From contig NZ_SACY01000005.1 of NCBI RefSeq assembly GCF_004005965.1, forward strand, positions 1-64,000: a stretch of DNA of 64,000 nt, given 5' to 3'. The DNA is from Sandaracinomonas limnophila. Lineage in GTDB: Bacteria; Bacteroidota; Bacteroidia; Cytophagales; Spirosomataceae. The notes under the pieces were generated by a model, which made no database searches, was not told the origin of the DNA, and saw nothing but the letters and a program-made list of their open reading frames with translations. This document shows, piece by piece, positions 18,201 through 25,282 of the stretch (its first letter is position 1; the number at the start of each line of letters is the position of its first letter). The translations under genes and the position numbers were made by a program.

Positions 18201-18580
18201 CGGTAAATATTTTCCAAAAGTTCATTTCTCGCGTGAATGGAGATACCATTAGTTTCTTAATGAAAGCAGATATTGCTGAATTACAAGAAACCAATCAAAA
18301 AACACAAGCTCCTAAAGCTGAAACTCCGAAATTACAAATTACCAAAGAAGAGGCCCTTTCTTCTTTATTAGGTGGCCTATCTGGACAAGGTGAAGAGCAA
18401 CAATATCACGACCCGAGCGAACATTCAGTTGAAAAAGTAGCACCCCGCCAGGCAATCAAAATTGCAGATAGAAATCAGAGAGTGACTGTGCAGTACCGTG
18501 ATGGTTCTATGAAAGAAAATGTAAAATACAAGGTTGTTGAGCAAGATGTGGAAGCTGGGAATGCTGTTGTGATTGCATAA
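15224..18580 (+). CDS. secA: Preprotein translocase ATPase SecA
   Basis: 1,118 residues from ATG 15224; an upstream ATG at 15137 would add 29 residues unlike SecA, while MISLISKTVTKIFG is a typical SecA start. SecA drives proteins through SecYEG with ATP. Walker A (MGTGEGKT) is at about 193-200, the DEVD box with VLIDDARTPLIISGP follows, and the second motor domain has ATNMAGRGTDIKL and DRQLRGRSGRQGD. Extra sequence in the preprotein-crosslinking region is usual for Bacteroidota. The C-terminus ends VQYRDGSMKENVKYKVVEQD and has no Cys-rich zinc tail. The last 14 bases of the gene carry the -33 box of the following toxin-antitoxin promoter. Confidence 0.97.
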   Translation: MISLISKTVTKIFGTKSERDIKSILPIVESIKQEYAKLSTISDDSLRGKTTEFKHRIKAHLATIDSQIDDLRAQANATEDVDQKDQFFQQIDQLNLERNKELEVVLNEILPEAFAVVKETARRYTENKELVVNATTEDKFIAAKKSNVVIEGEKAIWKNTWMAAGNEITWEMVHYDVQLIGGIVLHQGKISEMGTGEGKTLVSTLPSYLNALAGRGVHLVTVNDYLAKRDSEWNAPLFEFHGLTVDCIDKHEPNTEARRAAYLADITYGTNNEFGFDYLRDNMARSIEDQVQRPHHFAMVDEVDSVLIDDARTPLIISGPIPKGDEQEFEAYQPRVQRLVEAQKQLVQNFLVEAKKGIAGGDKKEGGLALFRAFRGLPKSKPLIKFLSESGIKQVLNETEGIYLAENQKLMPQADEPLLFTIDEKNNQVELTEKGLEFMSSNIEDANFFVLPDLSVSLNAIEKNDSISDAEKLGQKEALIKDYNDKASRIHTVNQLLKAYALFEKDTEYILVDGKVKIVDEQTGRVMEGRRYSDGLHQAIEAKEGVNVEDATQTYATITLQNYFRMYHKLGGMTGTAETEAGEFWTIYKLDVVSIPTNRTIQRKDHEDKVYRTVREKYNAVAEEIQELVGLGRPVLVGTTSVENSELLSRLLTIRKIPHNVLNAKQHAREAEIVAEAGQSGKVTIATNMAGRGTDIKLSPESRAAGGLAIIGTERHESRRVDRQLRGRSGRQGDVGSSQFFVSLEDNLMRLFGSDRIAKVMDRLGMEEGEVIQHSMITSSIERAQKKVEENNFGIRKRLLEYDDVMNYQRNAIYKRRQNALFGERLALDIVNTLFDVCQDIVTQYNSFEDFELKVIEILGIEPPYSAEEFVRLTNDKRTELLFLAAEGQYKDKNDAICGKVIGVAEEAMRQGFTGIQVPITNGNWMTGIVVDANKTKESKGKEVVMEMEKFITLTLIDQEWKEHLRLMDDLKQSVQNAVFEQKDPLLIYKFEAVNIFQKFISRVNGDTISFLMKADIAELQETNQKTQAPKAETPKLQITKEEALSSLLGGLSGQGEEQQYHDPSEHSVEKVAPRQAIKIADRNQRVTVQYRDGSMKENVKYKVVEQDVEAGNAVVIA

Positions 18581-18617
18581 ATTTGTACGTATATTTGAGA
18601 AAAATATACGTACAAAT
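18567..18617 (+). promoter_or_regulatory. Promoter and palindromic operator of the toxin-antitoxin pair
   Basis: A perfect inverted repeat with 16-bp arms, ATTTGTACGTATATTT at 18581-18596 and its complement at 18602-18617, separated by 5 nt. The left arm contains TATATTTG (18590-18597), an exact match to the Bacteroidota -7 box TAnnTTTG. A TTG at 18567-18569 stands 20 nt before it. The right arm ends with the first two bases of the antitoxin ATG (18616). A repressor dimer here would cover both promoter and start codon, as expected for autoregulation by the antitoxin. Confidence 0.85.
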
Positions 18618-18858
18618 GACTACCAAACTAACCCTTTCCGTGGAGCAATCCATTATAGAAAAGGCCAAAATTTATGCTAAACAAACAGGAAGAAGCCTTT
18701 CTGAAATAATCCAAAATTATTTGGAACAATTAGTGGATGAATCTGAAGTAAATGAAATTCCAACAGATTTAAATAAACTTATTGGGGTAATCAAATTACC
18801 AAAGAACTTTGATGAAAAAAATGAACTTCAAGACTATTTTGAATCAAAGCACCTATGA
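18616..18858 (+). CDS. Antitoxin, DUF6364/ribbon-helix-helix type
   Basis: 80 residues from ATG 18616. The N-terminus TTKLTLSVEQSIIEKAKIYA with TGRSLSEIIQNYLEQL is the short strand-helix-helix pattern of DUF6364 antitoxins, which bind DNA as dimers through the N-terminal strand. The acidic C-terminus (KNFDEKNELQDYFESKHL) would wrap the toxin. It overlaps the toxin start by ATGA, a coupled pair. The longer reading from 18583 would run through the operator palindrome and is unlikely. Confidence 0.85.
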   Translation: MTTKLTLSVEQSIIEKAKIYAKQTGRSLSEIIQNYLEQLVDESEVNEIPTDLNKLIGVIKLPKNFDEKNELQDYFESKHL

Positions 18859-19268
18859 TCCATTTATTTTTAGATACAAATATTCTAATTGACCTTCTGG
18901 CCAACAGAAAACCTCATAGCAAATTTGCAATTGAAATTTTTGCCAATGCCGCGACCCAAAAATGTAAATTGTACATGTCTTCGCATAGTTTTGTTACAAC
19001 TCATTACATTCTTAAAAAATTTTTACCCGAAACAGAACTACGAGAAATTTTAGATAAAATTTTAAAATTTATTCAAATTATCCCTGTAGAAGATTATATG
19101 ATAAAGAGAGGATTAAAGTCGAAAATATCAGATTTCGAAGATGCCATACAGGCACAAGTAGCCCTTTCCAATTCAAAAATCATAGGGATTGTAACTAGGG
19201 ACATTAAAGACTTTGTAGGACTGGATATACCTGTATTTGCTCCAGATGAAGCTGTTTTATTGTTTTAA
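18855..19268 (+). CDS. PIN-domain toxin, VapC-like
   Basis: 137 residues. It starts with LFLDTNILIDLLANRKPHS, whose Asp is the first metal ligand of PIN nucleases. A central acidic position lies near ILDKILKFIQIIP, and SDFEDAIQAQVALSNSKIIG with VTRDIKDF supplies the later acidic residues. VapC toxins cleave tRNA or rRNA and are held inactive by the upstream antitoxin. The gene ends at a hairpin that exactly fills the gap to the convergent proB. Assigned from motifs and gene order; the RNA target is unknown. Confidence 0.87.
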   Translation: MIHLFLDTNILIDLLANRKPHSKFAIEIFANAATQKCKLYMSSHSFVTTHYILKKFLPETELREILDKILKFIQIIPVEDYMIKRGLKSKISDFEDAIQAQVALSNSKIIGIVTRDIKDFVGLDIPVFAPDEAVLLF

Positions 19269-19293
19269 TGTTGCTCGGCTTCGCCGAGTAACA
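19269..19293. terminator. Hairpin filling the gap between convergent genes
   Basis: Arms TGTTGCTCGGC and GCCGAGTAACA with a TTC triloop and one G-T pair. It occupies exactly the 25 nt between the stop codons of the toxin gene and proB. There is no strong T-run, so it may act as a weak bidirectional terminator or an RNA-stabilising hairpin. Confidence 0.6.
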
Positions 19294-20316
19294 TTAAACA
19301 ACTACAATATCGTCGGCATGGGCCACTTCTCCACCATTTTTAATTAATTCCTGAGATGAATTACTTGTACGAGCGATGGCGATTAAGTTTTTCTCTAAAT
19401 TCAAAAATTCAATTACCTCACCTTTAGCGAACTCCCCAATAAATTCTTTTACTCCAACAGATAACAAGGATTTACGATGAAGAATAGCTTTTTCTGCACC
19501 AGAATCTAAAACAACTTTACCTGCTATTAAAGAACCGGCAGCCAACCATTTTTGTCGGGCCGACAATGAGGCTTCCTGAGCTTCAAAAACAGTTCCTATT
19601 TTCTCATCAATTGCATCCAAAATACCATTTCCATGGTCGAGACCAAAAATAACGACTTTAATACCCAATTTAGTGGCAAGATTGGTAAAAGTTAATTTGG
19701 AAATCATCCCTCCTAATCCGGTCGAAGACTTATCGGTATTTACGACTGTTAAAACTGCATCATTAATGGCATCAACTTTACGAATAATCTTACCATTTTG
19801 ATCCAACAAACCACCAACAGAAGTACTTATCAATAATTTTGAAGCACCAAATCCAGTGGCAATTAAAGTAGCTAATTCGTCATTGTCAGAAAATTTCAAC
19901 TCCACATTACTTACCACATCGTTTTCATTAGCAATGGGAATAACCCCACTTTTCCAAAGTTCTTGGTATGTTTCTTTGAGTTGAAGAAATTGCTCACGTT
20001 GAGAAAAGTGATGTCTTTCACACAAACTTTGAGCAATGGCAATACCATATTTCTGAAAATATTGATTGTATTTGGCAATTAATATAGGATTTCCAATGGC
20101 TGCAGCAGCCTTTCTTTCTTGAATTTGCCCCTTGTATTTTTTCAAAAAAGATTTTCCAGCTGCCACTGCTCCTGAAGACACTAAAACAATATCATATTGT
20201 TTGTGCAATGCAGAAACTTGCGCAGCAATTTTTTCTAGAATTTCCTCATTAACCTCTCCGCTTGATTTGGTAATGGTGGAAGATCCAAATTTTATAACAA
20301 CAATTGGCTTGGCCAT
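19294..20316 (-). CDS. proB: Glutamate 5-kinase
   Basis: 340 residues. ProB phosphorylates glutamate to gamma-glutamyl phosphate, the first step of proline synthesis in the cytoplasm. The N-terminal amino-acid-kinase domain starts PIVVIKFGSSTITK, with VLVSSGAVAAG, IPIANENDVV and STGLGGMISKL in order. A C-terminal PUA-like domain is at about 265-340 (AIARTSNSSQELIKNGG). The length suits the two-domain type. proA is not next to it; aat lies 33 nt upstream in the same direction. Confidence 0.93.
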   Translation of the reverse strand: MAKPIVVIKFGSSTITKSSGEVNEEILEKIAAQVSALHKQYDIVLVSSGAVAAGKSFLKKYKGQIQERKAAAAIGNPILIAKYNQYFQKYGIAIAQSLCERHHFSQREQFLQLKETYQELWKSGVIPIANENDVVSNVELKFSDNDELATLIATGFGASKLLISTSVGGLLDQNGKIIRKVDAINDAVLTVVNTDKSSTGLGGMISKLTFTNLATKLGIKVVIFGLDHGNGILDAIDEKIGTVFEAQEASLSARQKWLAAGSLIAGKVVLDSGAEKAILHRKSLLSVGVKEFIGEFAKGEVIEFLNLEKNLIAIARTSNSSQELIKNGGEVAHADDIVVV

Positions 20317-20349
20317 ATTTTTTATACTTCAAATAATCTACTAATTTAA

Positions 20350-20967
20350 TCAAAATAAGGGCATTTGAGGCAATTTAAACTCGCATTTTTTTTCTATTGC
20401 AAGTTTCAACATGCGAGTGTATTTACTTCGACTTATTTCAATTGCACCATATCTTTTCACATTATCATTCATGAATTGAGTATCTAAAACTACAAATCCC
20501 TCTTGTTTCAATAGTTCCATTAAGTAATGAAAGGCTACTTTAGAAGCATTGGAAACCTTTGTAAACATAGACTCGCCAAAAAATGCACCCCCAATACAAA
20601 CACCATAAAGTCCACCAACCAATTCATTATTTTGATAGGCCTCTACCGAATGTGCAAATCCTGCCTGATTCATTTCCGAATACAATTCTATTAAATAGGG
20701 CGAAATCCATGTTAATTCTTCGGTCCTGCGTGGATGAGAGCAAGATTCAATTACCTCCTTAAAATTCTGATTGATACGAATTTCAAAAAGATTTTTATTT
20801 AAAATAGGTTTTAGGCTTTTGGAAGGTTTATAAGTTTCTATAGGAATAATTGCACGAGGATGAGGATTGTACCAAAAAATTTCTCCATCAGGCTCTGCCA
20901 TCGGAAAATATCCAGACGAATAGGCAGAAATCATTTCTTCTAAGGTGAAATTTTCGTGGTTAGCCAT
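20350..20967 (-). CDS. aat: Leucyl/phenylalanyl-tRNA-protein transferase
   Basis: 205 residues, close to the family length. Aat adds Leu or Phe from tRNA to the N-terminus of proteins with basic ends, marking them for ClpS/ClpAP degradation. Family motifs are YSSGYFPMAEPDGEIFWYNP near residue 17, PRAIIPIE, WISPYLIELYSEMNQAGFAHSVE, GGLYGVCIGGAFFGESMF and VLDTQFMNDNVKRYGAIEI. It is probably cotranscribed with proB, which lies downstream. Confidence 0.94.
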   Translation of the reverse strand: MANHENFTLEEMISAYSSGYFPMAEPDGEIFWYNPHPRAIIPIETYKPSKSLKPILNKNLFEIRINQNFKEVIESCSHPRRTEELTWISPYLIELYSEMNQAGFAHSVEAYQNNELVGGLYGVCIGGAFFGESMFTKVSNASKVAFHYLMELLKQEGFVVLDTQFMNDNVKRYGAIEISRSKYTRMLKLAIEKKCEFKLPQMPLF

Positions 20968-21125
20968 AAATAATCAGTCTAAAATTGGCATTTTAATGAT
21001 AAAATGTAGAAATTTACTCTTCAAAAATCAAAAATTTTGGTGGAATGCCAAATTTTATTTTTAGAATGTTGAAAAAAAATTCTCTTAAAGGACCCCAAAC
21101 ACAAATTCGACGAAGGCGAAGATTC

Positions 21126-21152
21126 ACCTTCCGCGTATGATATGCGGTAGGT
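21126..21152 (+). promoter_or_regulatory. Hairpin in the leader of the arginine cluster
   Basis: CCGCGTA at 21131-21137 pairs with TATGCGG at 21141-21147 (one G-T pair, loop TGA), and ACC/GGT extends the stem across a 2-nt mismatch. It lies about 40 nt upstream of the GNAT start. No T-run follows, so it is not a simple terminator. An operator or RNA control element for the arg operon is possible. Confidence 0.4.
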
Positions 21153-21191
21153 ATGTAAATCTTTTGTTTCACTTTTTGTCCTTTTTTTTGA

Positions 21192-21854
21192 ATGAATCCA
21201 TATACTGTCCAGGTTGCTAACCAAAGCCATTTTGGCTTAGCTGAGTCGATTTGCCACGAAATGGCCGAATCTGCTAAAGCCAGAGGAACAGGCATAGCCA
21301 AAAGAACTCCAGAATACCTGCAAGAAAAAATGCAGGAAGGTAAAGCTATCATTGCCACTGACGATACAACAGGTGAATTTGTAGGTTTTTGTTACATTGA
21401 AACATGGCAACACGGAAAATTTGTTGCAAATTCAGGCCTTATCGTAAAACCAAGCTACCGCCAATATGGTGTAGCAAAGGCCGTTAAAGCCAAGGCATTT
21501 GAATTGTCGAGAAGCAAATACCCAGAGGCAAAAATCATAGGAATTACTACTTCATTGGCTGTTATGAAAATTAATTCAGATTTAGGGTATTTACCTACTA
21601 CCTTTTCTGAATTACCTGTAGATGATAATTTCTGGAAAGGATGTGAATCCTGCGTAAATTATGATATTTTAACCCGTACCAATAGAAAAATTTGCTTGTG
21701 TACAGGTATGATATATGATCCCAATGCCTCAGAAATCAAAAGCTCAGAGGAAGAAGAAAAGTGGATTTTCTTTAAGGATTTAAAGGTTTTTAACACATTG
21801 AAAAAATTTAAGGAAAAGCTGTTGATGCCTTTCCACAAAAAAAATAAAAAGTAA
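21192..21854 (+). CDS. GNAT-family acetyltransferase, candidate N-acetylglutamate synthase
   Basis: 220 residues. The GNAT core is at about 5-165: IIATDDTTGEFVGFCYIETW, then NSGLIVKPSYRQYGVAKAVKAKAFELS, which holds the acetyl-CoA loop (R-Q-Y-G-V-A). A Cys-containing stretch (CESCVNYDIL, KICLC) and a basic tail follow. It is the first gene of a GNAT-argG-argC-argD cluster, with a 4-nt gap to argG. In Bacteroidota a GNAT protein at this place is thought to make N-acetylglutamate, the first arginine precursor; the enzyme role here is inferred from position and fold. Confidence 0.8.
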   Translation: MNPYTVQVANQSHFGLAESICHEMAESAKARGTGIAKRTPEYLQEKMQEGKAIIATDDTTGEFVGFCYIETWQHGKFVANSGLIVKPSYRQYGVAKAVKAKAFELSRSKYPEAKIIGITTSLAVMKINSDLGYLPTTFSELPVDDNFWKGCESCVNYDILTRTNRKICLCTGMIYDPNASEIKSSEEEEKWIFFKDLKVFNTLKKFKEKLLMPFHKKNKK

Positions 21855-21858
21855 AATT

Positions 21859-23055
21859 ATGAGCAAGCCTAAGGTTATTTTAGCGTTTAGTGGTGGTTTA
21901 GACACTTCATTTTGTGTAAAATACTTATCAGAAGAAAGAGGAATGGAAGTTCACTCTGCCTTAGTTGATACCGGTGGATTTTCTCCTGAGGAGTTAAAAG
22001 CAATTGAAGAAAAGGCCTACAATTTAGGGGTTGCCAGTCACGTAACTTTAGATGTAGTTGAAAATTATTACCAAGATTGTATTCGCTTTTTGGTATATGG
22101 TAATGTATTAAAAAACAATACATATCCCCTATCTGTTTCTGCTGAGCGAGTATTTCAAGCAACTGCCGTAGCCAAATATGCACAAGAAATTGGTGCTAAA
22201 GCCATAGCACACGGAAGTACTGGGGCGGGAAATGACCAAGTTCGTTTTGATGTGGTATTCAGAATTATGGCCCCAGAATGTGAGGTTATTACGCCAATCC
22301 GTGATTTACAATTATCCAGAGAAGCTGAAATTGACTTTTTAAAATCGAAAGGCGTAGTTCAGGAATGGCACAAAGCTGCATATTCAATCAATAAGGGACT
22401 TTGGGGAACTTCTGTTGGGGGTAAGGAAACCTTAACTTCTTCTGGCTATTTACCAGAAGATGCTTGGCCAACCCATTTAACTAAATCTGAACCTTCGGCA
22501 ATATCTTTAGAATTCGAAGCTGGACAATTGGTTGGGATTAATGGAAAGAAATCTGCTAATTCCGTTGCTGCAATTCGTGAATTAACTGAATTGGCTGGAG
22601 CCTATGCAATCGGAAGAGATATTCACGTTGGGGATACGATTATTGGAATTAAAGGACGTGTAGGATTTGAAGCCCCTGCTCCATTAATCATCATCAAAGC
22701 ACACCATACCTTAGAAAAACATATTTTAACCAAACACCAATTGTATTGGAAACAAAACATTGGCGATATGTATGGAACTCTGTTGCATGAAGGTCAATTC
22801 TTGGATCCAGTAATGAGAAACTTTGAGAATTTCTTAGAAAACACACAATCTAACGTAACAGGAAAGGTTTTTGTACAATTATCACCTTACCAATTCCATG
22901 TAACGGGCATTGAATCTCCATTCGATTTGATGTCGTCTAAATTTGGCGCTTATGGAGAAATGAACAAAGCATGGTCGGGTGATGATGTTAGAGGATTCTC
23001 GAAAATTGTTTCCAATCAAACAATGATTCACAATTTAGTGAATAGTGGGAAGTGA
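21859..23055 (+). CDS. argG: Argininosuccinate synthase
   Basis: 398 residues. ArgG joins citrulline and aspartate with ATP in the penultimate step of arginine synthesis. The N-terminus has the PP-loop ILAFSGGLDTSFCVKYL, and AHGSTGAGNDQVRFD and the later family blocks are intact. A two-hairpin repeat element fills the 65-bp gap to argC and interrupts an otherwise tightly packed operon. Confidence 0.96.
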   Translation: MSKPKVILAFSGGLDTSFCVKYLSEERGMEVHSALVDTGGFSPEELKAIEEKAYNLGVASHVTLDVVENYYQDCIRFLVYGNVLKNNTYPLSVSAERVFQATAVAKYAQEIGAKAIAHGSTGAGNDQVRFDVVFRIMAPECEVITPIRDLQLSREAEIDFLKSKGVVQEWHKAAYSINKGLWGTSVGGKETLTSSGYLPEDAWPTHLTKSEPSAISLEFEAGQLVGINGKKSANSVAAIRELTELAGAYAIGRDIHVGDTIIGIKGRVGFEAPAPLIIIKAHHTLEKHILTKHQLYWKQNIGDMYGTLLHEGQFLDPVMRNFENFLENTQSNVTGKVFVQLSPYQFHVTGIESPFDLMSSKFGAYGEMNKAWSGDDVRGFSKIVSNQTMIHNLVNSGK

Positions 23056-23064
23056 AAATACAAC

Positions 23065-23111
23065 AAACCCCACAGGGGTTTAATTTTAAATAACCCTGGG
23101 TGAAACCCAGG
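23065..23111 (+). repeat. Composite two-hairpin element between argG and argC
   Basis: Hairpin A has arms AAACCCC/GGGGTTT with loop ACA (23065-23081). Hairpin B has arms CCTGGGT/ACCCAGG with loop GAA (23095-23111). The spacer is AATTTTAAATAA. The same A-spacer-B plan occurs at 30813-30858 and, inverted and amplified, at 42829-43109. Inside an operon it may alter mRNA decay or readthrough. Confidence 0.8.
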
Positions 23112-23120
23112 TAATCAAAC

Positions 23121-24059
23121 ATGGCAAAAATAGGTATAATAGGCGGCGCAGGATATACAGGGGGGGAACTCCTTCGTATCCTTATCAATCACCCAATGGT
23201 TGAAATTGATTTTGTGCATTCCAATTCTCAAGCAGGAAAGTCTGTTTACTCCATCCATACTGATCTAATTGGCTCAACTGAACTTCAGTTTTCTTCTAGC
23301 ATCAAAGAAGTTGATGTTTTATTTAATTGCTCAGGACACGGAGAATCGAAGAAATTTTTAGAAGCAAATCAGATTTCTCCTAAAACCAAAATCATCGATT
23401 TAAGTACAGATTTCAGAGATGAATCAAATGGATTTGTGTATGGATTGCCCGAATTTCAAAAAGAAAAAATCAAGGGGGCGACTAAAATTGCCAATCCAGG
23501 TTGCTTTGCAACTTCAATAGAATTAGCAATGCTACCTTTGGCGGATAAAGGTTTAATCAATTCAGACATACACGTTTCTGCCATTACAGGTTCCACAGGT
23601 GCCGGACAAAGCTTATCAGCAACCAGTCATTTTTCTTGGAGAAATAATAATGTAAGTATTTATAAGGCTTTTACCCACCAACATTTAACCGAAATTGGTA
23701 TGGTTCTTGGCGCTAAAAATATCCATTTTATCCCATACCGAGGTAATTTCTCCAGAGGAATCATGGCTAATGTTTATACTTCTTTTGATGGAACAGAGCA
23801 AGAGGCGGTTGAACTTTATAAAAATTATTATAAAAACTCACCATTTGTTTTTGTTTCAGACAGTTCAATTGATTTGAAACAAGTGGTTAATACGAACAAG
23901 GGATTATTGCATGTTTCAGTACTAAATGGCCAAATTTTAGTAACCTCTATAATTGACAATTTACTAAAAGGTGCCTCTGGACAAGCCGTTCAAAATTTAA
24001 ATTTAATCATGGGTTGGCCTGAAAACACAGGCTTACAATTAAAAGCAATCGGATTTTAA
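23121..24059 (+). CDS. argC: N-acetyl-gamma-glutamyl-phosphate reductase
   Basis: 312 residues. ArgC reduces N-acetylglutamyl phosphate to the semialdehyde with NADPH. The Rossmann start KIGIIGGAGYTGGELLRIL, the active-site Cys in NPGCFATSIELAML near residue 130, and the later His-containing block near HQHLTEIG are present. The ATG is 65 nt past argG, and argD starts 1 nt after its stop. Confidence 0.95.
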   Translation: MAKIGIIGGAGYTGGELLRILINHPMVEIDFVHSNSQAGKSVYSIHTDLIGSTELQFSSSIKEVDVLFNCSGHGESKKFLEANQISPKTKIIDLSTDFRDESNGFVYGLPEFQKEKIKGATKIANPGCFATSIELAMLPLADKGLINSDIHVSAITGSTGAGQSLSATSHFSWRNNNVSIYKAFTHQHLTEIGMVLGAKNIHFIPYRGNFSRGIMANVYTSFDGTEQEAVELYKNYYKNSPFVFVSDSSIDLKQVVNTNKGLLHVSVLNGQILVTSIIDNLLKGASGQAVQNLNLIMGWPENTGLQLKAIGF

Positions 24060-24060
24060 G

Positions 24061-25179
24061 ATGAAATTATTTGACGTTTATCCCTTATATCCTATCGAAC
24101 TTACCAAGGCCCTTGGTTCTAAAGTTTGGGATAAAAACGGGAAAGAATATATTGATTTATACGGGGGGCATGCGGTAATATCTATTGGACACTCCCACCC
24201 TTATTATGTTCAAAAATTGACTGAACAATTAAAAAATATAGGATTTTATTCCAATTCAGTGATCATTCCAGGTCAAGAGGAATTGGCAGAAAAATTGGGA
24301 AAACTCTCTGGGTATGAATCTTACCAATTGTTTTTAAGCAATTCAGGAGCAGAAAGTAACGAAAATGCGCTTAAACTAGCTTCTTTCCATACAGGTAGAA
24401 AAAAAGTGGTAGCTTTTTCTCAGGCATTTCATGGAAGAACAGCTGGTGCAGTAGCTGTAACTGACAATCCTTCCATTGTTGCACCTGTAAATGACACATC
24501 ACACGTCACTTTTTTACCTTTTAACCAAACAAAAGATTTATCAGCAATTGATGAATCAACTTGTGCTGTAATTGTGGAAGGCATCCAAGGCGTAGGAGGT
24601 ATTCAAGTTGCTTCAGAACCATTCTTGAAGGCCTTAAGAAAAAGATGCAATGAGGTAGGTGCGCTTTTGATTTTAGATTCTGTTCAATGTGGGTATGGTC
24701 GTTCAGGAAAATTCTTTTCACATCAATTTGCTGGAATTGACCCTGATTTAATTACCACTGCAAAAGGAATGGGAAATGGTTTCCCAATAGGTGGTGTTTT
24801 AATTTCTCCTAAGATTAAAGCTTCTTATGGTTTACTTGGAACCACTTTTGGTGGCAATCATTTGGCCTGTGCAGCAGCAAATGCGGTATTAGATATCATT
24901 AAAGAAGAAAAACTGGTTGAAAATGCTGCTCAAAAGGGGGATTATTTATTGAATGAATTAAAAGGATTTAAAGGAATAAAAGAATTAAGAGGAAAAGGGT
25001 TAATGATCGGTATAGAATTTGAAAAACCAGTAGCAGAAATTAGAGATGCATTGTTATTTAAACATCAAATATTCTGTGGATATGCCGGAAAGCACACGCT
25101 TAGATTATTACCAGCTTTAAATTTAGACAAAGAAACAATAGACAGATTCTTAGAAAGTTTACAACAAGTTTTACAATAA
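24061..25179 (+). CDS. argD: Acetylornithine aminotransferase
   Basis: 372 residues, a class III PLP enzyme. Motifs are YIDLYGGHAVISIGHSHP, SNSGAESNENALKLA, AFHGRTAGAVAVT, LILDSVQCGYGRSGKFF and the PLP lysine in TTAKGMGNGFPIGG. It follows argC by one base, so it most likely converts N-acetylglutamate semialdehyde to N-acetylornithine. argB, argF and argE are not in the window; the next gene is a chaperone-like isomerase with its own 100-bp leader. Confidence 0.93.
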   Translation: MKLFDVYPLYPIELTKALGSKVWDKNGKEYIDLYGGHAVISIGHSHPYYVQKLTEQLKNIGFYSNSVIIPGQEELAEKLGKLSGYESYQLFLSNSGAESNENALKLASFHTGRKKVVAFSQAFHGRTAGAVAVTDNPSIVAPVNDTSHVTFLPFNQTKDLSAIDESTCAVIVEGIQGVGGIQVASEPFLKALRKRCNEVGALLILDSVQCGYGRSGKFFSHQFAGIDPDLITTAKGMGNGFPIGGVLISPKIKASYGLLGTTFGGNHLACAAANAVLDIIKEEKLVENAAQKGDYLLNELKGFKGIKELRGKGLMIGIEFEKPVAEIRDALLFKHQIFCGYAGKHTLRLLPALNLDKETIDRFLESLQQVLQ

Positions 25180-25282
25180 AAACCAATTTACCTTTGCTTT
25201 TGTAGCGAAAATGTGATTATTTTGCGTTTCTTTTTAACAAGACAAAGGAAAGAAAAAACCATATTTAATTTAATCATCGATA

